A DNA stretch of 64,000 bases from Brachybacterium sp. P6-10-X1 (lineage in GTDB: Bacteria; Actinomycetota; Actinomycetes; Actinomycetales; Dermabacteraceae): assembly GCF_001969445.1 (NCBI RefSeq), contig NZ_CP017297.1, positions 930,001-994,000 on the forward strand, given 5' to 3'. The notes beneath the pieces are model-generated. The model worked only from the letters and a program-made list of their open reading frames with translations. It was not told the origin of the DNA and searched no databases. This document shows, in pieces, positions 45,764-54,571 of this stretch. The position numbers and the translations under genes are program-made. The first letter of the stretch is position 1; the number at the start of each line of letters is the position of its first letter.

Positions 45764-46543
45764 ATGACGCACTCGCCGCAGGACCCGACCACCGCCCGAG
45801 AGGGCCTCCCGCCCGTCGTCGACCGTGCCACCTGGCAGGCCGAGCGCGATGCGCTGCTGGTGCGCGAGAAGGAGCACACCCACGCGGGTGACGCCCTGGC
45901 CGCCGAGCGCCGACGACTGCCCATGCTGGAGGTCGATGCCGCCACCGAGGTCGTCGGCCCGGACGGTCCGGTCCCCTTCCTCGACCTGTTCGAGGGGCGC
46001 CAGGAGCTGATCGTCTACCAGCACATGTGGTGGGACGGCGCGCCGCACCAAGGTCAGTGCGAGGGCTGCACGGTGACCGCCTGGCACCTGCAGGACGCGA
46101 CGTACCTCAATGCCCGCGGCGTCTCCTTCGCGATCCTCACCACCGGGGCGTGGGAGGAGGTCGCCCCCTTCGTTGAGTTCATGGGCTACGCGCAGCCCTG
46201 GTACTCGGTCCGCGGCCTCGACGGCCCGATCGGCGGCGAGATGGGCTACCTGGCCTGCTTCGTGCGCGACGGCGAGAGGGTCTTCCTCACCTACTCGACG
46301 ACGGGCCGCGGGAACGAGATCGCCGAACCCGGCCTCGCCCTCCTCGACCACACGCCCTTCGGCCGCGGCGAGGCCTGGCAGGAGATGCCGCCGGGACGCG
46401 AGGCGGACCAACCGGCCTGCTGGTACTGGCGCACCGACGCCGACGGGAACGCCGCCTGGGGGCCGACGAGCCGCCCCGTCCCCCAGTGGACCCGGCCCGG
46501 GGCCACGCCGGAGACGACCCTGGGTCGCCGCGGCGACCACTGA
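45764..46543 (+). CDS. DUF899 family thioredoxin-like protein
   Basis: This 259-residue protein has a DUF899 thioredoxin-like fold. The family features are RDALLVREKEHTHAGDALAAERRRLPM near residues 27-53, GRQELIVYQHMWWDG, then the cysteine-containing QCEGCTVTAWHL near residue 110 and a C-terminal WGPTSRPVPQW. The catalytic role, if any, is unknown. ATG 45764 follows GGAGG with a 6-base spacer. It ends 12 bases before the stop of the opposite-strand ABC-F gene. Confidence 0.85.
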   Translation: MTHSPQDPTTAREGLPPVVDRATWQAERDALLVREKEHTHAGDALAAERRRLPMLEVDAATEVVGPDGPVPFLDLFEGRQELIVYQHMWWDGAPHQGQCEGCTVTAWHLQDATYLNARGVSFAILTTGAWEEVAPFVEFMGYAQPWYSVRGLDGPIGGEMGYLACFVRDGERVFLTYSTTGRGNEIAEPGLALLDHTPFGRGEAWQEMPPGREADQPACWYWRTDADGNAAWGPTSRPVPQWTRPGATPETTLGRRGDH

Positions 46544-46555
46544 GGACAGCGCCGC

Positions 46556-48073
46556 TCACTCCGTCCTCGTCCCGCCGAGCACGAGCCGCGGCCAGTGCGC
46601 GAGCGCGCGCAGCATCCAGCGGTCGTGGGTGGCGAGCACCACGGCCGACGGGGACTGCTCGAGCGCGGAGAGCAGGTCGTCGACCCCGCTGATGCCGAGG
46701 TGGTTCGTCGGCTCGTCCAGCAGCAGCACGTCGGGACGGCGGCCGAACAGCGTCGCCAGGTCCCGGCGCCGTCGCTCCCCCGGACTGCCCCGGTGCACCG
46801 CGGGACGCTCGTCCTCCTGGGGCAGACGGGCGATCCGTGCGCCGCCGAGCACCCGCACCCCGCCGCTGTCCGGGGGAAGCTCCCCGGCGAGCACGCGCAG
46901 CAGAGTGGTCTTGCCCGCCCCGTTGGGGCCGACGACGAGCAGGCGGTCCCCGCCCTCGAGCCGCAGCGTCGTCCGCTCCAGGCGCCCGGTGACGTGCACG
47001 TCGTCGGCCCGCAGGAGCGGCGCGCCGACCGTGGTGCTCGCGGCGGGCAGGGTGAGCCTCGGGGGCGGGGGCGGGACGTCGAGACGGTGCTCCTCGAGCC
47101 GGTCGAGCCGGTCGTTCATCGCCCGCACCACGCCGGGGGCACGAGTCTGGCGCTGGTGCTTCCCGGTGCCCTTGGGCGGTCGCCAGCCGGTCGACAGCCG
47201 CGAGCGGGCCTCCTCGGCCCGGGAGCTCAGCCGCGCATGCTCCTCCTGCTGGGCGCGGTGGGCCTCCTCCCAGGCGGCCCGGGCGCGGTCGCGGACCTCC
47301 TGCCACCGCTGCAGGCCGCCGCCGACCAGCAGGGCACGACCGTCGCGGGTCGGATCGAGGTCGAGCACCGCGGTGGCGACGTCCGCGAGCAGAGCCCGGT
47401 CGTGGGTGACCAGGGCGAGCGCGCCGGGGTGCTCCCGCAGGGCGCGGGTGAGGTGGTCGAGTCCGCGGGCGTCGAGGTGGTTGGTCGGCTCGTCCAGCAG
47501 CAGCAGGTCGTCGCGGGCGGCGAGGACCCCGGCCAGGCGCACCCGGTAGCGCTGACCCACCGAGAGCGTCGCGAGGGCGCGGGTGCGGTCGGTGACCGCC
47601 TCGACCTCGTCCAGGGCGACCTCGAGCCGGCGCGGGGCGTCCCAGGCGTCCATGGCGGTGACCAGGGCCAGTGCCGCGTCGTAACGTGCACTCGCGGCGG
47701 GGCCGACGTCGTCCGCCAGCGCCGCTGACGCCTCGTCGAGCTCGGCCAGCGCGTGCAGGGGCCGGGCGAGCAGCTCATCGAGCAGGTCCCCGACGGTGCG
47801 TTCCGCGGTGGTCACCGGCAGGTCCTGCTGGACCACGCCGAGGCTGCCGTGGCGCTCGAGGGTGCCGGCGTCGGGCTCGAGGGCCCCGGCCAGCACCTCG
47901 AGCAGGGTGGTCTTGCCGCGTCCGTTCTCGCCGACCACGGCGAGGCGGTCGCCCGGGGCGAGCGTGAGGTCGAGCCCGTCGTGCAGCACCCGTCCGCCGC
48001 GGGCCAGGCGCAGGTCCCGGGCGCGAAGATGCGCGGTGCCGGTGGACGGGAGAGAGGAGGTGTGTGAGGTCAT
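46556..48073 (-). CDS. ABC-F family ATPase, antibiotic-resistance-like
   Basis: ABC-F proteins bind the ribosome and can displace drugs; they are soluble, not transporters. The 505-residue protein has two ATPase domains. Domain 1 has Walker A GENGRGKTT, signature LSVGQ and Walker B LLLLDEPTNHLD. Domain 2 has GPNGAGKTT, a degenerate signature in GSPGERRRRDL and LLLDEPTNHLG. The inter-domain linker, about residues 270-330, is basic and helical. ATG 48073 follows AAGG with a 7-base spacer. A leader peptide and hairpins lie upstream, which points to drug-induced attenuation. Confidence 0.9.
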   Translation of the reverse strand: MTSHTSSLPSTGTAHLRARDLRLARGGRVLHDGLDLTLAPGDRLAVVGENGRGKTTLLEVLAGALEPDAGTLERHGSLGVVQQDLPVTTAERTVGDLLDELLARPLHALAELDEASAALADDVGPAASARYDAALALVTAMDAWDAPRRLEVALDEVEAVTDRTRALATLSVGQRYRVRLAGVLAARDDLLLLDEPTNHLDARGLDHLTRALREHPGALALVTHDRALLADVATAVLDLDPTRDGRALLVGGGLQRWQEVRDRARAAWEEAHRAQQEEHARLSSRAEEARSRLSTGWRPPKGTGKHQRQTRAPGVVRAMNDRLDRLEEHRLDVPPPPPRLTLPAASTTVGAPLLRADDVHVTGRLERTTLRLEGGDRLLVVGPNGAGKTTLLRVLAGELPPDSGGVRVLGGARIARLPQEDERPAVHRGSPGERRRRDLATLFGRRPDVLLLDEPTNHLGISGVDDLLSALEQSPSAVVLATHDRWMLRALAHWPRLVLGGTRTE

Positions 48074-48096
48074 GTCGTGCCTTCCGGTGGTGGGTC

Positions 48097-48177
48097 ACCG
48101 GGCATGGCGAAACGGCCGCCCGGTCATGGTCCGGACGACGGCGTGGGGGTGTGCTCGTGCGCCGCCGTCAGCGGCGG
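48097..48177 (-). promoter_or_regulatory. Attenuator-like hairpins upstream of the ABC-F gene
   Basis: Two inverted repeats lie between the leader peptide and the ABC-F start. CCGCCG/CGGCGG (48162-48177) has a 4-base loop and overlaps the leader stop codon. ACCGGGC/GCCCGGT (48097-48124) has a 14-base loop and ends 23 bases before the ABC-F ATG. No T-tract follows. Alternative folding controlled by a stalled ribosome is inferred. Confidence 0.5.
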
Positions 48178-48224
48178 ACGCGGGGGCGCGCCACGTGGGC
48201 GGCGCTCGACATGACGATGTTCAT
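48168..48224 (-). CDS. Short leader peptide upstream of the ABC-F gene
   Basis: An 18-residue frame, MNIVMSSAAHVARPRVRR, starts at ATG 48224 and stops at 48168. A GGAGG lies close upstream, and a -10 box ends 7 bases before the ATG. The basic end (RPRVRR) resembles leader peptides of inducible macrolide-resistance genes. The stop codon sits inside a hairpin. Translation is not proven; the case rests on its position between a strong promoter and the resistance-type gene. Confidence 0.55.
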   Translation of the reverse strand: MNIVMSSAAHVARPRVRR

Positions 48225-48231
48225 GCCCTCC

Positions 48232-48260
48232 ACGGTAGGCCGCCGCGCGGGAGCTGTCAC
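48232..48260 (-). promoter_or_regulatory. Promoter of the ABC-F leader transcript
   Basis: On the minus strand GTGACA (48260-48255), a 17-base spacer and TACCGT (48237-48232) form one of the best promoters in the window. Three bases upstream of the -35 is AATT inside a GC-rich stretch. This spacing is that of the AT-rich element used by WhiB7/WblC with the housekeeping sigma factor, but only four bases long. Control by a WhiB7-like protein is inferred. Confidence 0.65.
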
Positions 48261-48308
48261 GGCAATTCCCGTCGATGGTGAGCGCGCACCCGCTCCTAGG
48301 ATGGCTCG

Positions 48309-48965
48309 ATGGCCCCTCCCCCGACTTCTCTGCAACAGCTGCGCGCCCTGGTCTCAGCCCACGACGTGCGCGCGGTGGTCTCCGACCTCGACGGGGTGCT
48401 GCGGGTCTTCGATCCCTCCCTGTGGGACCGGCTCGACCACCGCGCCGGCGTCGCACCGGGCACGGCCTTCGCGGCCATCCTCGGTCACCCCTTCCTCGAG
48501 GAGGTCACCCGCGGTCGCGGCACCCACGCGCAGTGGCGGGAGCGCTGCGTCGACGAGCTCGTGGCGCAGGGGGCCGCTCCCGCGGCCGCGCGGGAGACCG
48601 TGCGGCTCTGGGCGGGCACCCCGGCGCGGCTCGACCGGGAGGTGCTCGCACACCTGCTGCGCTTCCGCGAGGACGGGCTGGGGGTGTTCGTCCTGACCAA
48701 CGGCACCGATCGCGTCCCCGAGGAGCTGGACGAGCTGGGGCTGACCGGCTTCCTCGGCCCGCGCCGACGATTCCTGCTGAACACGGCGGACCTCGGCGCC
48801 GCCAAGCCCGAGCGCGAGGCATTCGCCCGCGCCCACGCCCGCCTCACGCAGGAGCTGACCAGCGTCCTCCGTCCTGACCAGGTCGCCTTCCTCGACGATT
48901 CGGCCGGGCACGTGCGCGGGGCGGAGGAGTTCGGCTGGCGCGCCGTGCGCCATGATCGCGGCTGA
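48309..48965 (+). CDS. HAD family hydrolase
   Basis: This 218-residue protein is a HAD-superfamily hydrolase, probably a phosphatase. Motif I is VSDLDGVL with the nucleophile Asp26 and Asp28. Motif II is FVLTNGT near residue 126, motif III is the Lys in GAAKPEREAFARA, and motif IV is VAFLDDSAGHVRGAEEFGWRAV. The substrate is unknown. TAGGAT (48297-48302) ends 6 bases before ATG 48309 and there is no ribosome site, so the mRNA is probably leaderless. It is divergent from the ABC-F leader promoter. Confidence 0.9.
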   Translation: MAPPPTSLQQLRALVSAHDVRAVVSDLDGVLRVFDPSLWDRLDHRAGVAPGTAFAAILGHPFLEEVTRGRGTHAQWRERCVDELVAQGAAPAAARETVRLWAGTPARLDREVLAHLLRFREDGLGVFVLTNGTDRVPEELDELGLTGFLGPRRRFLLNTADLGAAKPEREAFARAHARLTQELTSVLRPDQVAFLDDSAGHVRGAEEFGWRAVRHDRG

Positions 48966-48984
48966 GACCGGGCCCGCCCTCCTC

Positions 48985-48990
48985 TAGACT
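48985..48990 (+). promoter_or_regulatory. metG: -10 box of a probably leaderless metG mRNA
   Basis: TAGACT ends 8 bases before ATG 48999 and the intervening bases contain no ribosome site. The same hexamer and layout precede the gene at 35122. Confidence 0.6.
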
Positions 48991-48998
48991 CGACTGCT

Positions 48999-50837
48999 AT
49001 GAGCACAGTCCTGTCCGCGGTCGCCTGGCCGTACGCCAACGGTCCCCGCCATATCGGTCATGTCGCCGGCTTCGGCGTCCCCTCCGACGTCTTCTCCCGC
49101 TACATGCGCATGGCCGGCCACGACGTGCTCATGGTCTCCGGCACCGACGAGCACGGCACACCGATCCTGGTGGAGGCCGATAGAGAGGGCATCACGGCCC
49201 GCGAGCTCGCCGACCGCAACAACCGTCTGATCGTCGAGGACCTCGTGGCGCTGGGCCTCAGCTACGACCTGTTCACGCGGACCACCACCCGCAACCATCA
49301 CCAGGTGGTCCAGGACATGTTCGTCGCGGTGCGCGAGAACGGCTACATGGTCGAGAAGAGCACCTCCGGGGCGATCTCCCCGTCGACCGGCCGCACCCTG
49401 CCGGACCGCTACATCGAGGGCACCTGCCCGATCTGCGGTGCCGGCGGTGCCCGCGGCGACCAGTGCGACACCTGCGGCAATCAGCTGGACCCCACGGATC
49501 TGATCGACCCCGTCTCGCGCATCAACGGCGAGACCCCGGAGTTCATCGAGACCTCGCACTGGTTCCTGGACCTGCCCGCCCTGGCCGGGGAGCTCGGGCG
49601 CTGGCTCGACGAACGGGAGGCCACGGGTCTGTGGCGCCCGAACGTGATCCGCTTCAGCCAGAACATCCTCGACGACATCAAGCCCCGCGCGATGACCCGG
49701 GACATCGACTGGGGCATCCCGGTGCCGGGCTGGGAGGATCAGCCCAACAAGCGTCTGTACGTGTGGTTCGACGCCGTGATCGGCTACCTCTCCGCGTCCA
49801 TCGAGTGGGCCCGGCGCTCCGGCGATCCCGAGGCGTGGCGGAGGTGGTGGAACGATCCCGACACCCTCGCCTACTACTTCATGGGCAAGGACAACATCGT
49901 CTTCCACTCCCAGATCTGGCCGGCGGAGATGATCGCCCAGAACGGCGCGGGCGACAAGGGCGGCGAGCCCGGGAAGTTCGGCGAGCTGACACTGCCCACC
50001 GAGGTCGTCTCGAGCGAGTTCCTCACGATGGAGGGCAAGAAGTTCTCCTCCTCCAAGGGCATCGTCATCTACGTGCGCGACGTCCTCGAGCGCTACCAGC
50101 CCGATGCTCTGCGGTACTTCATCTCCGCCGCCGGCCCGGAGAACCAGGATGCGGACTTCACCTGGTCCGACTTCGTCTCTCGCACCAACAACGAGCTGGT
50201 CGCGGGCTGGGGGAACCTGATCAACCGCACCGCGGCCATGATCGCCAAGAACGTCGGCGAGATCCCTCCCGCCGGCGACCTCGAGGAGATCGACGAGCAG
50301 CTGCTCGGCGCGATCCGGGAGGGCTTCGACACCGTCGGGACGCTCATCGAGGCCCACCGCCAGCGGGCCGCGATCACCGAGGCCATGCGCCTGGTCGGCG
50401 AGGCGAACGCCTACGTCTCCCGCACCGAGCCGTTCAAGCTGAAGGCCGAGGAGCAGCGCCCGCGCCTGCTGACGGTGCTGCACGTCCTCGCCCAGGCCGT
50501 CACCGATCTCAACACGATGCTCGCCCCGTTCTTGCCGCAGTCCGCCAATGCGGTCGAGCGGGCCCTGGGCGGCGACCGGCAGATCGCCCCGCTGCCGCAC
50601 ATCGTGGAGGTCGAGGACCTCGATGGCGGCCCCTCCTACCCCGTCATCACCGGCGACTACACCGACGTCCCGTCCTGGGGACACCACCCGGTGGCCGTGG
50701 GGCAGACGGTCGTCAAGCCCGTCCCGGTCTTCGTCAAGCTCGACCCGGCCGTCGCCGAGCAGGAGCTCGAGCGCCTCGAGGCCGCCGCCGAGACCGGTGA
50801 GGGGAACGACGACGAGGACGCGCCCGGCCACGACTGA
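48999..50837 (+). CDS. metG: Methionine-tRNA ligase
   Basis: MetG charges tRNA-Met. The 612-residue class I synthetase has the HIGH motif at residues 18-21 (NGPRHIGH), a zinc-binding knuckle in [18 protein letters not shown], and KFSSS near residue 347. The anticodon-binding domain follows with [14 protein letters not shown]. The C-terminal 60 residues are acidic, and there is no EMAP-type tRNA-binding domain. No T-box is visible upstream, which fits the leaderless promoter. Confidence 0.97.
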   Translation: MSTVLSAVAWPYANGPRHIGHVAGFGVPSDVFSRYMRMAGHDVLMVSGTDEHGTPILVEADREGITARELADRNNRLIVEDLVALGLSYDLFTRTTTRNHHQVVQDMFVAVRENGYMVEKSTSGAISPSTGRTLPDRYIEGTCPICGAGGARGDQCDTCGNQLDPTDLIDPVSRINGETPEFIETSHWFLDLPALAGELGRWLDEREATGLWRPNVIRFSQNILDDIKPRAMTRDIDWGIPVPGWEDQPNKRLYVWFDAVIGYLSASIEWARRSGDPEAWRRWWNDPDTLAYYFMGKDNIVFHSQIWPAEMIAQNGAGDKGGEPGKFGELTLPTEVVSSEFLTMEGKKFSSSKGIVIYVRDVLERYQPDALRYFISAAGPENQDADFTWSDFVSRTNNELVAGWGNLINRTAAMIAKNVGEIPPAGDLEEIDEQLLGAIREGFDTVGTLIEAHRQRAAITEAMRLVGEANAYVSRTEPFKLKAEEQRPRLLTVLHVLAQAVTDLNTMLAPFLPQSANAVERALGGDRQIAPLPHIVEVEDLDGGPSYPVITGDYTDVPSWGHHPVAVGQTVVKPVPVFVKLDPAVAEQELERLEAAAETGEGNDDEDAPGHD

Positions 50838-50985
50838 CTGCTCCGCGAGGATGTGACGGTCATCACGGCTCCGGTCGGAGCGCGTCGTGCGGCCGCGCCC
50901 CTCGCGTGACCGGCTGCCTGCTGCCTCAGGCCGTTCCGGGGTACCGTCGGCCTCACCCCGTCCCCGACCCGGAGGCACCGTTCTC

Positions 50986-52446
50986 ATGTCGACAGCAGAG
51001 GGATCCGCCGGCTCTTCGGCGGAGCATGCACAGCACCTGAATCCCAAGGTGATCGTCATCAGCGTCGCCGCCGCGGTCGGCGGCTTCCTGTTCGGCTTCG
51101 ACACCTCCGTCATCAACGGCGCCGTTGACGCGCTGTCCGAGGAGTTCACGCTCGGATCCGGTCTGACCGGTTTCGCCGTCTCCTCCGCGCTGCTGGGGAG
51201 CGCCGTGGGCGCCTGGTTCGCCGGCAGCCTCTCCAGCCGGTACGGGCGCGTGAAGGTGATGGTGATCGCGGCGGTTCTGTTCTTCGTCTCGGCGATCGGA
51301 TCCGGCCTCGCCATCGGGGTATGGGATCTGATCGCCTGGCGCATCCTCGGCGGCCTGGGCGTGGGGGCGGCCAGCATCATCGCCCCCGCCTACATCGCGG
51401 AGGTGGCCCCGGCGCGGTACCGCGGCCGGCTGGGCTCGCTCCAGCAGCTGTCGATCGTGCTGGGCATCTTCGCCGCGCTGCTGTCGAACGCCCTGCTCGC
51501 CGACGTCGCCGGCGGCGCGGCGGCGACCCTCTGGTTCGGGGTGCCCGCCTGGCGGTGGATGTTCCTGATCGAGGCGGTCCCTGCCGTCTTCTACGGCGTG
51601 TTCGCGCTGAAGCTGCCGGAGTCACCGCGGTTCCTGGTCGCGACGGGGAAGTTCGACGAGGCCTCTCGGGTGCTGTACCGGTTCACCGGTGAGCTCGACG
51701 TGAACCTGAAGATCGATCAGATCCGCAGCTCCCTGGAGCGGGAGCAGCGCGAGACCCTCCGGGACCTGCTCGGGGACCGCCTCGGGCTGAGGCCGATCGT
51801 CTGGGTGGGGATCCTCCTGGCCGCGCTCCAGCAGCTCCTCGGCATCAACGTGATCTTCTACTACTCGACGACGCTGTGGCAGTCCGTCGGCTTCGAAGAG
51901 TCCCAGGCGTTCTTGACCAGCACGATCACCTCGGTGATCAATATCATCGCCACGATCGTGGCGATCCTGCTGGTGGACCGCGTGGGCCGCCGACCCATGC
52001 TGCTGATCGGCTCCGCCGGCACCACGATCTCCCTGGCGGCGATGGCTGTCGCCTTCTCCTTCGCCGAGAAGGGCGCGGGCGACGCCGTCTCGCTCCTGGA
52101 CCCCTGGTCCACGGTCGCCCTGATCGGCGCCAACGCGTTCGTGGTGTTCTTCGCGACCACCTGGGGCCCGATCATGTGGGTGATGCTCGGGGAGATGTTC
52201 CCCAATCGCATCCGCGCCTCCGCCCTGGCCGTCGCAGGCGCCACCCAATGGATCGCGAACTTCCTGGTGTCCACGACGTTCCCCGCCATGTCGCAGGTCG
52301 GCCTGACCTTCGCCTACACGGTCTACACCGTCTTCGCGGCGATCTCGTTCGTCTTCGTGGTGCGCCTGCTCCCGGAGACGAAGGGCAGAGAACTCGAGGA
52401 CATGGACGACCTGCAGCTCGGCCGACGGGACGAGCGAGCCTCCTGA
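50986..52446 (+). CDS. Sugar porter family MFS transporter
   Basis: This 486-residue, 12-segment membrane protein takes up sugars by proton symport. Sugar-porter motifs are present: GGFLFGFDTSVINGA near residue 30, RYGRVKV loop, RILGGLGVGAASIIAPAYIAEVAPARYRGRL, PESPRFLV, QQLLGINVIFYYS, DRVGRRPML and the C-terminal PETKGRELE. The sugar cannot be told. ATG 50986 has GGAGG 10 bases upstream. A strong terminator follows, shared with transketolase. Confidence 0.95.
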   Translation: MSTAEGSAGSSAEHAQHLNPKVIVISVAAAVGGFLFGFDTSVINGAVDALSEEFTLGSGLTGFAVSSALLGSAVGAWFAGSLSSRYGRVKVMVIAAVLFFVSAIGSGLAIGVWDLIAWRILGGLGVGAASIIAPAYIAEVAPARYRGRLGSLQQLSIVLGIFAALLSNALLADVAGGAAATLWFGVPAWRWMFLIEAVPAVFYGVFALKLPESPRFLVATGKFDEASRVLYRFTGELDVNLKIDQIRSSLEREQRETLRDLLGDRLGLRPIVWVGILLAALQQLLGINVIFYYSTTLWQSVGFEESQAFLTSTITSVINIIATIVAILLVDRVGRRPMLLIGSAGTTISLAAMAVAFSFAEKGAGDAVSLLDPWSTVALIGANAFVVFFATTWGPIMWVMLGEMFPNRIRASALAVAGATQWIANFLVSTTFPAMSQVGLTFAYTVYTVFAAISFVFVVRLLPETKGRELEDMDDLQLGRRDERAS

Positions 52447-52492
52447 CCTCGAGCCGCCGCCGGGCCGAGGACTCCCCTCCGCCGGGCACGGC

Positions 52493-52531
52493 GACGGCCG
52501 CGCCTCGATGCGGGATCGAGGCGCGGCCGTC
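52493..52531. terminator. Bidirectional hairpin terminator between sugar porter and transketolase
   Basis: A perfect 17-bp stem (52493-52509 with 52515-52531) encloses a 5-base loop. It lies between two 3' ends (52446 and 52550), so it can stop transcription from both sides. Confidence 0.85.
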
Positions 52532-52549
52532 GTCGTGGGGAGCGTCCGC

Positions 52550-54415
52550 TCAGGCCTCCAGCAGGCTGCGGGCCGCCGCCGCGATGTGCGCGGCGTCGAT
52601 CCCGGCCCAGTCCAGCAGCTCGGCGGGGGTGCCCGATCCAGGCACGCCGTCCACGGCGAGGTGCTCGAGGTGGAGGTCCTGGATGCTCTCCCGGGCGAGG
52701 CCGGCGAGCACCGCGGCACCGAGTCCGCCCTCGGCGTGGTGGTCCTCGGCGACGACCACCCGTCCCCCGGTCGACTCGACGGCGGCACGGATGCCGTCGA
52801 CGTCGATCGGCTTGACCGAATAGGCGTCGATCACGCGGGCGCGGATGCCCTGTTCGGCGAGCGTCGCCGCGGCGGACAGCGCCTGGTGCAGCGTGACGCC
52901 GGCGCCGATCAGGGTGACGTCGTCGGATTCCGAGCTGACCAGCGTCTTGGAACCGCCGACGGGGAACTCCTCGCCCGCCTCGTACAGCACCGGGTAGCCG
53001 CCGCGGGTGGTGCGCAGGTAACTGACACCGGAGGTCGCAGCCATCTGCTCGACGAGCTTCGCCGTCGATGTCGCGTCCGAGGGGTACAGCACCGTCGAGT
53101 CCTGGAGGGCCGCGAACAGCGCGAGGTCCTCCAGGCCCATCTGGGAGGGCCCGTCGGCGCCGATCTCGACGCCGGCGTGGGAGCCGACCATCCGCAGGTC
53201 CACCCGGGAGACGGGAGCCATCCGCAGGAAGTCCGCGGCGCGGGTGAGGAACGCCGCGAAGGAGGAGGCGAAGGCGATGTGGCCTCGTACGGACAGCCCG
53301 GTGGCGGCCGCCACCAGCTGCTGCTCGGCGATGAACATCTCGAAGTACCGCTCCGGGAACTCCTCCACGAAGTCGCCGGTGCCGGTGGAGTTGGAGACCT
53401 CGCCGTCCAGGGCGACCACGCGAGGATCGGCGTGGCCGAGGGCGACCAGGGCCTTGCCGTAGGCCTTGCGGGTGGCGAGCTCCTCCCCCATCTCGAAGGT
53501 GGGCAGCTCGACGGGACGCACCTCGGGCACGGACCGGGTGACCTCGGGCGGCCGAGGACCGCGCACGAGCAGGTCGCGCTGCCCGCCGAGCTCGTCGATC
53601 GCCTCCTTCTCCTCGTCCTCGGGGATCGGCTTGCCGTGCTTGTTCTCCTGGTCCTCGACCGCGGAGTAGCCCTTGCCCTTGACGGTGCGGGCGAGGATCA
53701 CGATCGGGCGATCACCGGGCTCATCGGCCTGGGCGAGGGCGTCGTCGATCTGCTGGATGTCGTGGCCGTCGATGACGAGAGCACGGGCCCCGAAGGCCTC
53801 CACCCGCGCGGCGTAGGCATCGAGGTCCCAGCCGAGTTCGGTGGGACCGCGCTGGCCGAGCCGGTTGACGTCGACGATGGTGACGAGGTTGGTGAGCCCG
53901 TAGTGGGAGGCCTTGTCGAGCGCCTCCCAGATGGAGCCTTCGGCCATCTCGCTGTCGCCGCACAGGACCCACACGCGGTAGGGAGCCTGCTCGAGGTGTT
54001 TGCCGGACAGCGCGACGCCGACGCCGTCGGGAAGGCCCTGGCCGAGGGAGCCGGTGGCGACGTCGACCCAGGGCAGCACCGGGGTGGGGTGGCCCTCGAG
54101 ACGCTGGTCGAAACGTCGGTAGCCGGTCATCAGCTCCTCGTCGGAGACCACGCCGACCGCCTTGTAGACCGCGTACAGCAGGGGGGAGGCGTGGCCCTTG
54201 GAGAAGATCAGATGGTCGTTGCCGTCGGCCGCGGGGTCGTCCCAGTCGTACCGCAGGTGGCGGGACACCAGCGTGGCCAGCAGGTCGGCGGCCGACATGC
54301 TGGAGGTGGGGTGCCCGGACCCGGCGGCGGTGGAGGCGCGGACGGAGTCGACGCGCAGCTGCGCGGCGAGCTCGGGGATCTGCGAGAGGTCGAGCCCCTC
54401 GTGCATGGTGGACAT
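52550..54415 (-). CDS. tkt: Transketolase (short, 621-residue form)
   Basis: Transketolase moves two-carbon units in the pentose phosphate pathway using thiamine diphosphate. N-terminal features are RASTAAGSGHPTSSMSAADLLATL, IFSKGHASPLLYAVYKAVG, EGHPTP, the GDSEMAEGSIWEALDKASHYGLTNLVTIVDVN cofactor motif and KGKGYS. The pyrimidine and C-terminal domains follow (IAEQQLVAAATGLSVRG, RTTRGGYPVLY, VVVAEDHHAEGGLG). It is about 40-80 residues shorter than the usual single-chain enzyme, like the compact mammalian-type group. ATG 54415 follows AAGGAG. A second tkt elsewhere in the genome is likely. Confidence 0.93.
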   Translation of the reverse strand: MSTMHEGLDLSQIPELAAQLRVDSVRASTAAGSGHPTSSMSAADLLATLVSRHLRYDWDDPAADGNDHLIFSKGHASPLLYAVYKAVGVVSDEELMTGYRRFDQRLEGHPTPVLPWVDVATGSLGQGLPDGVGVALSGKHLEQAPYRVWVLCGDSEMAEGSIWEALDKASHYGLTNLVTIVDVNRLGQRGPTELGWDLDAYAARVEAFGARALVIDGHDIQQIDDALAQADEPGDRPIVILARTVKGKGYSAVEDQENKHGKPIPEDEEKEAIDELGGQRDLLVRGPRPPEVTRSVPEVRPVELPTFEMGEELATRKAYGKALVALGHADPRVVALDGEVSNSTGTGDFVEEFPERYFEMFIAEQQLVAAATGLSVRGHIAFASSFAAFLTRAADFLRMAPVSRVDLRMVGSHAGVEIGADGPSQMGLEDLALFAALQDSTVLYPSDATSTAKLVEQMAATSGVSYLRTTRGGYPVLYEAGEEFPVGGSKTLVSSESDDVTLIGAGVTLHQALSAAATLAEQGIRARVIDAYSVKPIDVDGIRAAVESTGGRVVVAEDHHAEGGLGAAVLAGLARESIQDLHLEHLAVDGVPGSGTPAELLDWAGIDAAHIAAAARSLLEA

Positions 54416-54491
54416 GGACTGCTCCTTCCCGGATCCGGGGGGCGCGGGAACGCGTCAGCGGATCCGTGGCTCGTCGTCCGGTGCTGCCCCC

Positions 54492-54520
54492 AGCCTAGGA
54501 ACGTTCCGCGCGGCGCGCCA
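54492..54520 (-). promoter_or_regulatory. tkt: Transketolase promoter with a perfect palindrome
   Basis: On the minus strand TTGGCG, an 18-base spacer and TAGGCT (54497-54492) form a candidate promoter 77 bases before the ATG. GGAACGTTCC (54498-54507), a perfect 10-base palindrome, occupies the spacer next to the -10 box and may be an operator. Confidence 0.5.
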
Positions 54521-54571
54521 AGGACCAGGGCGACCGAGCGGTCCCGTCCCATGTCTCGAGACGGTGTCAGG

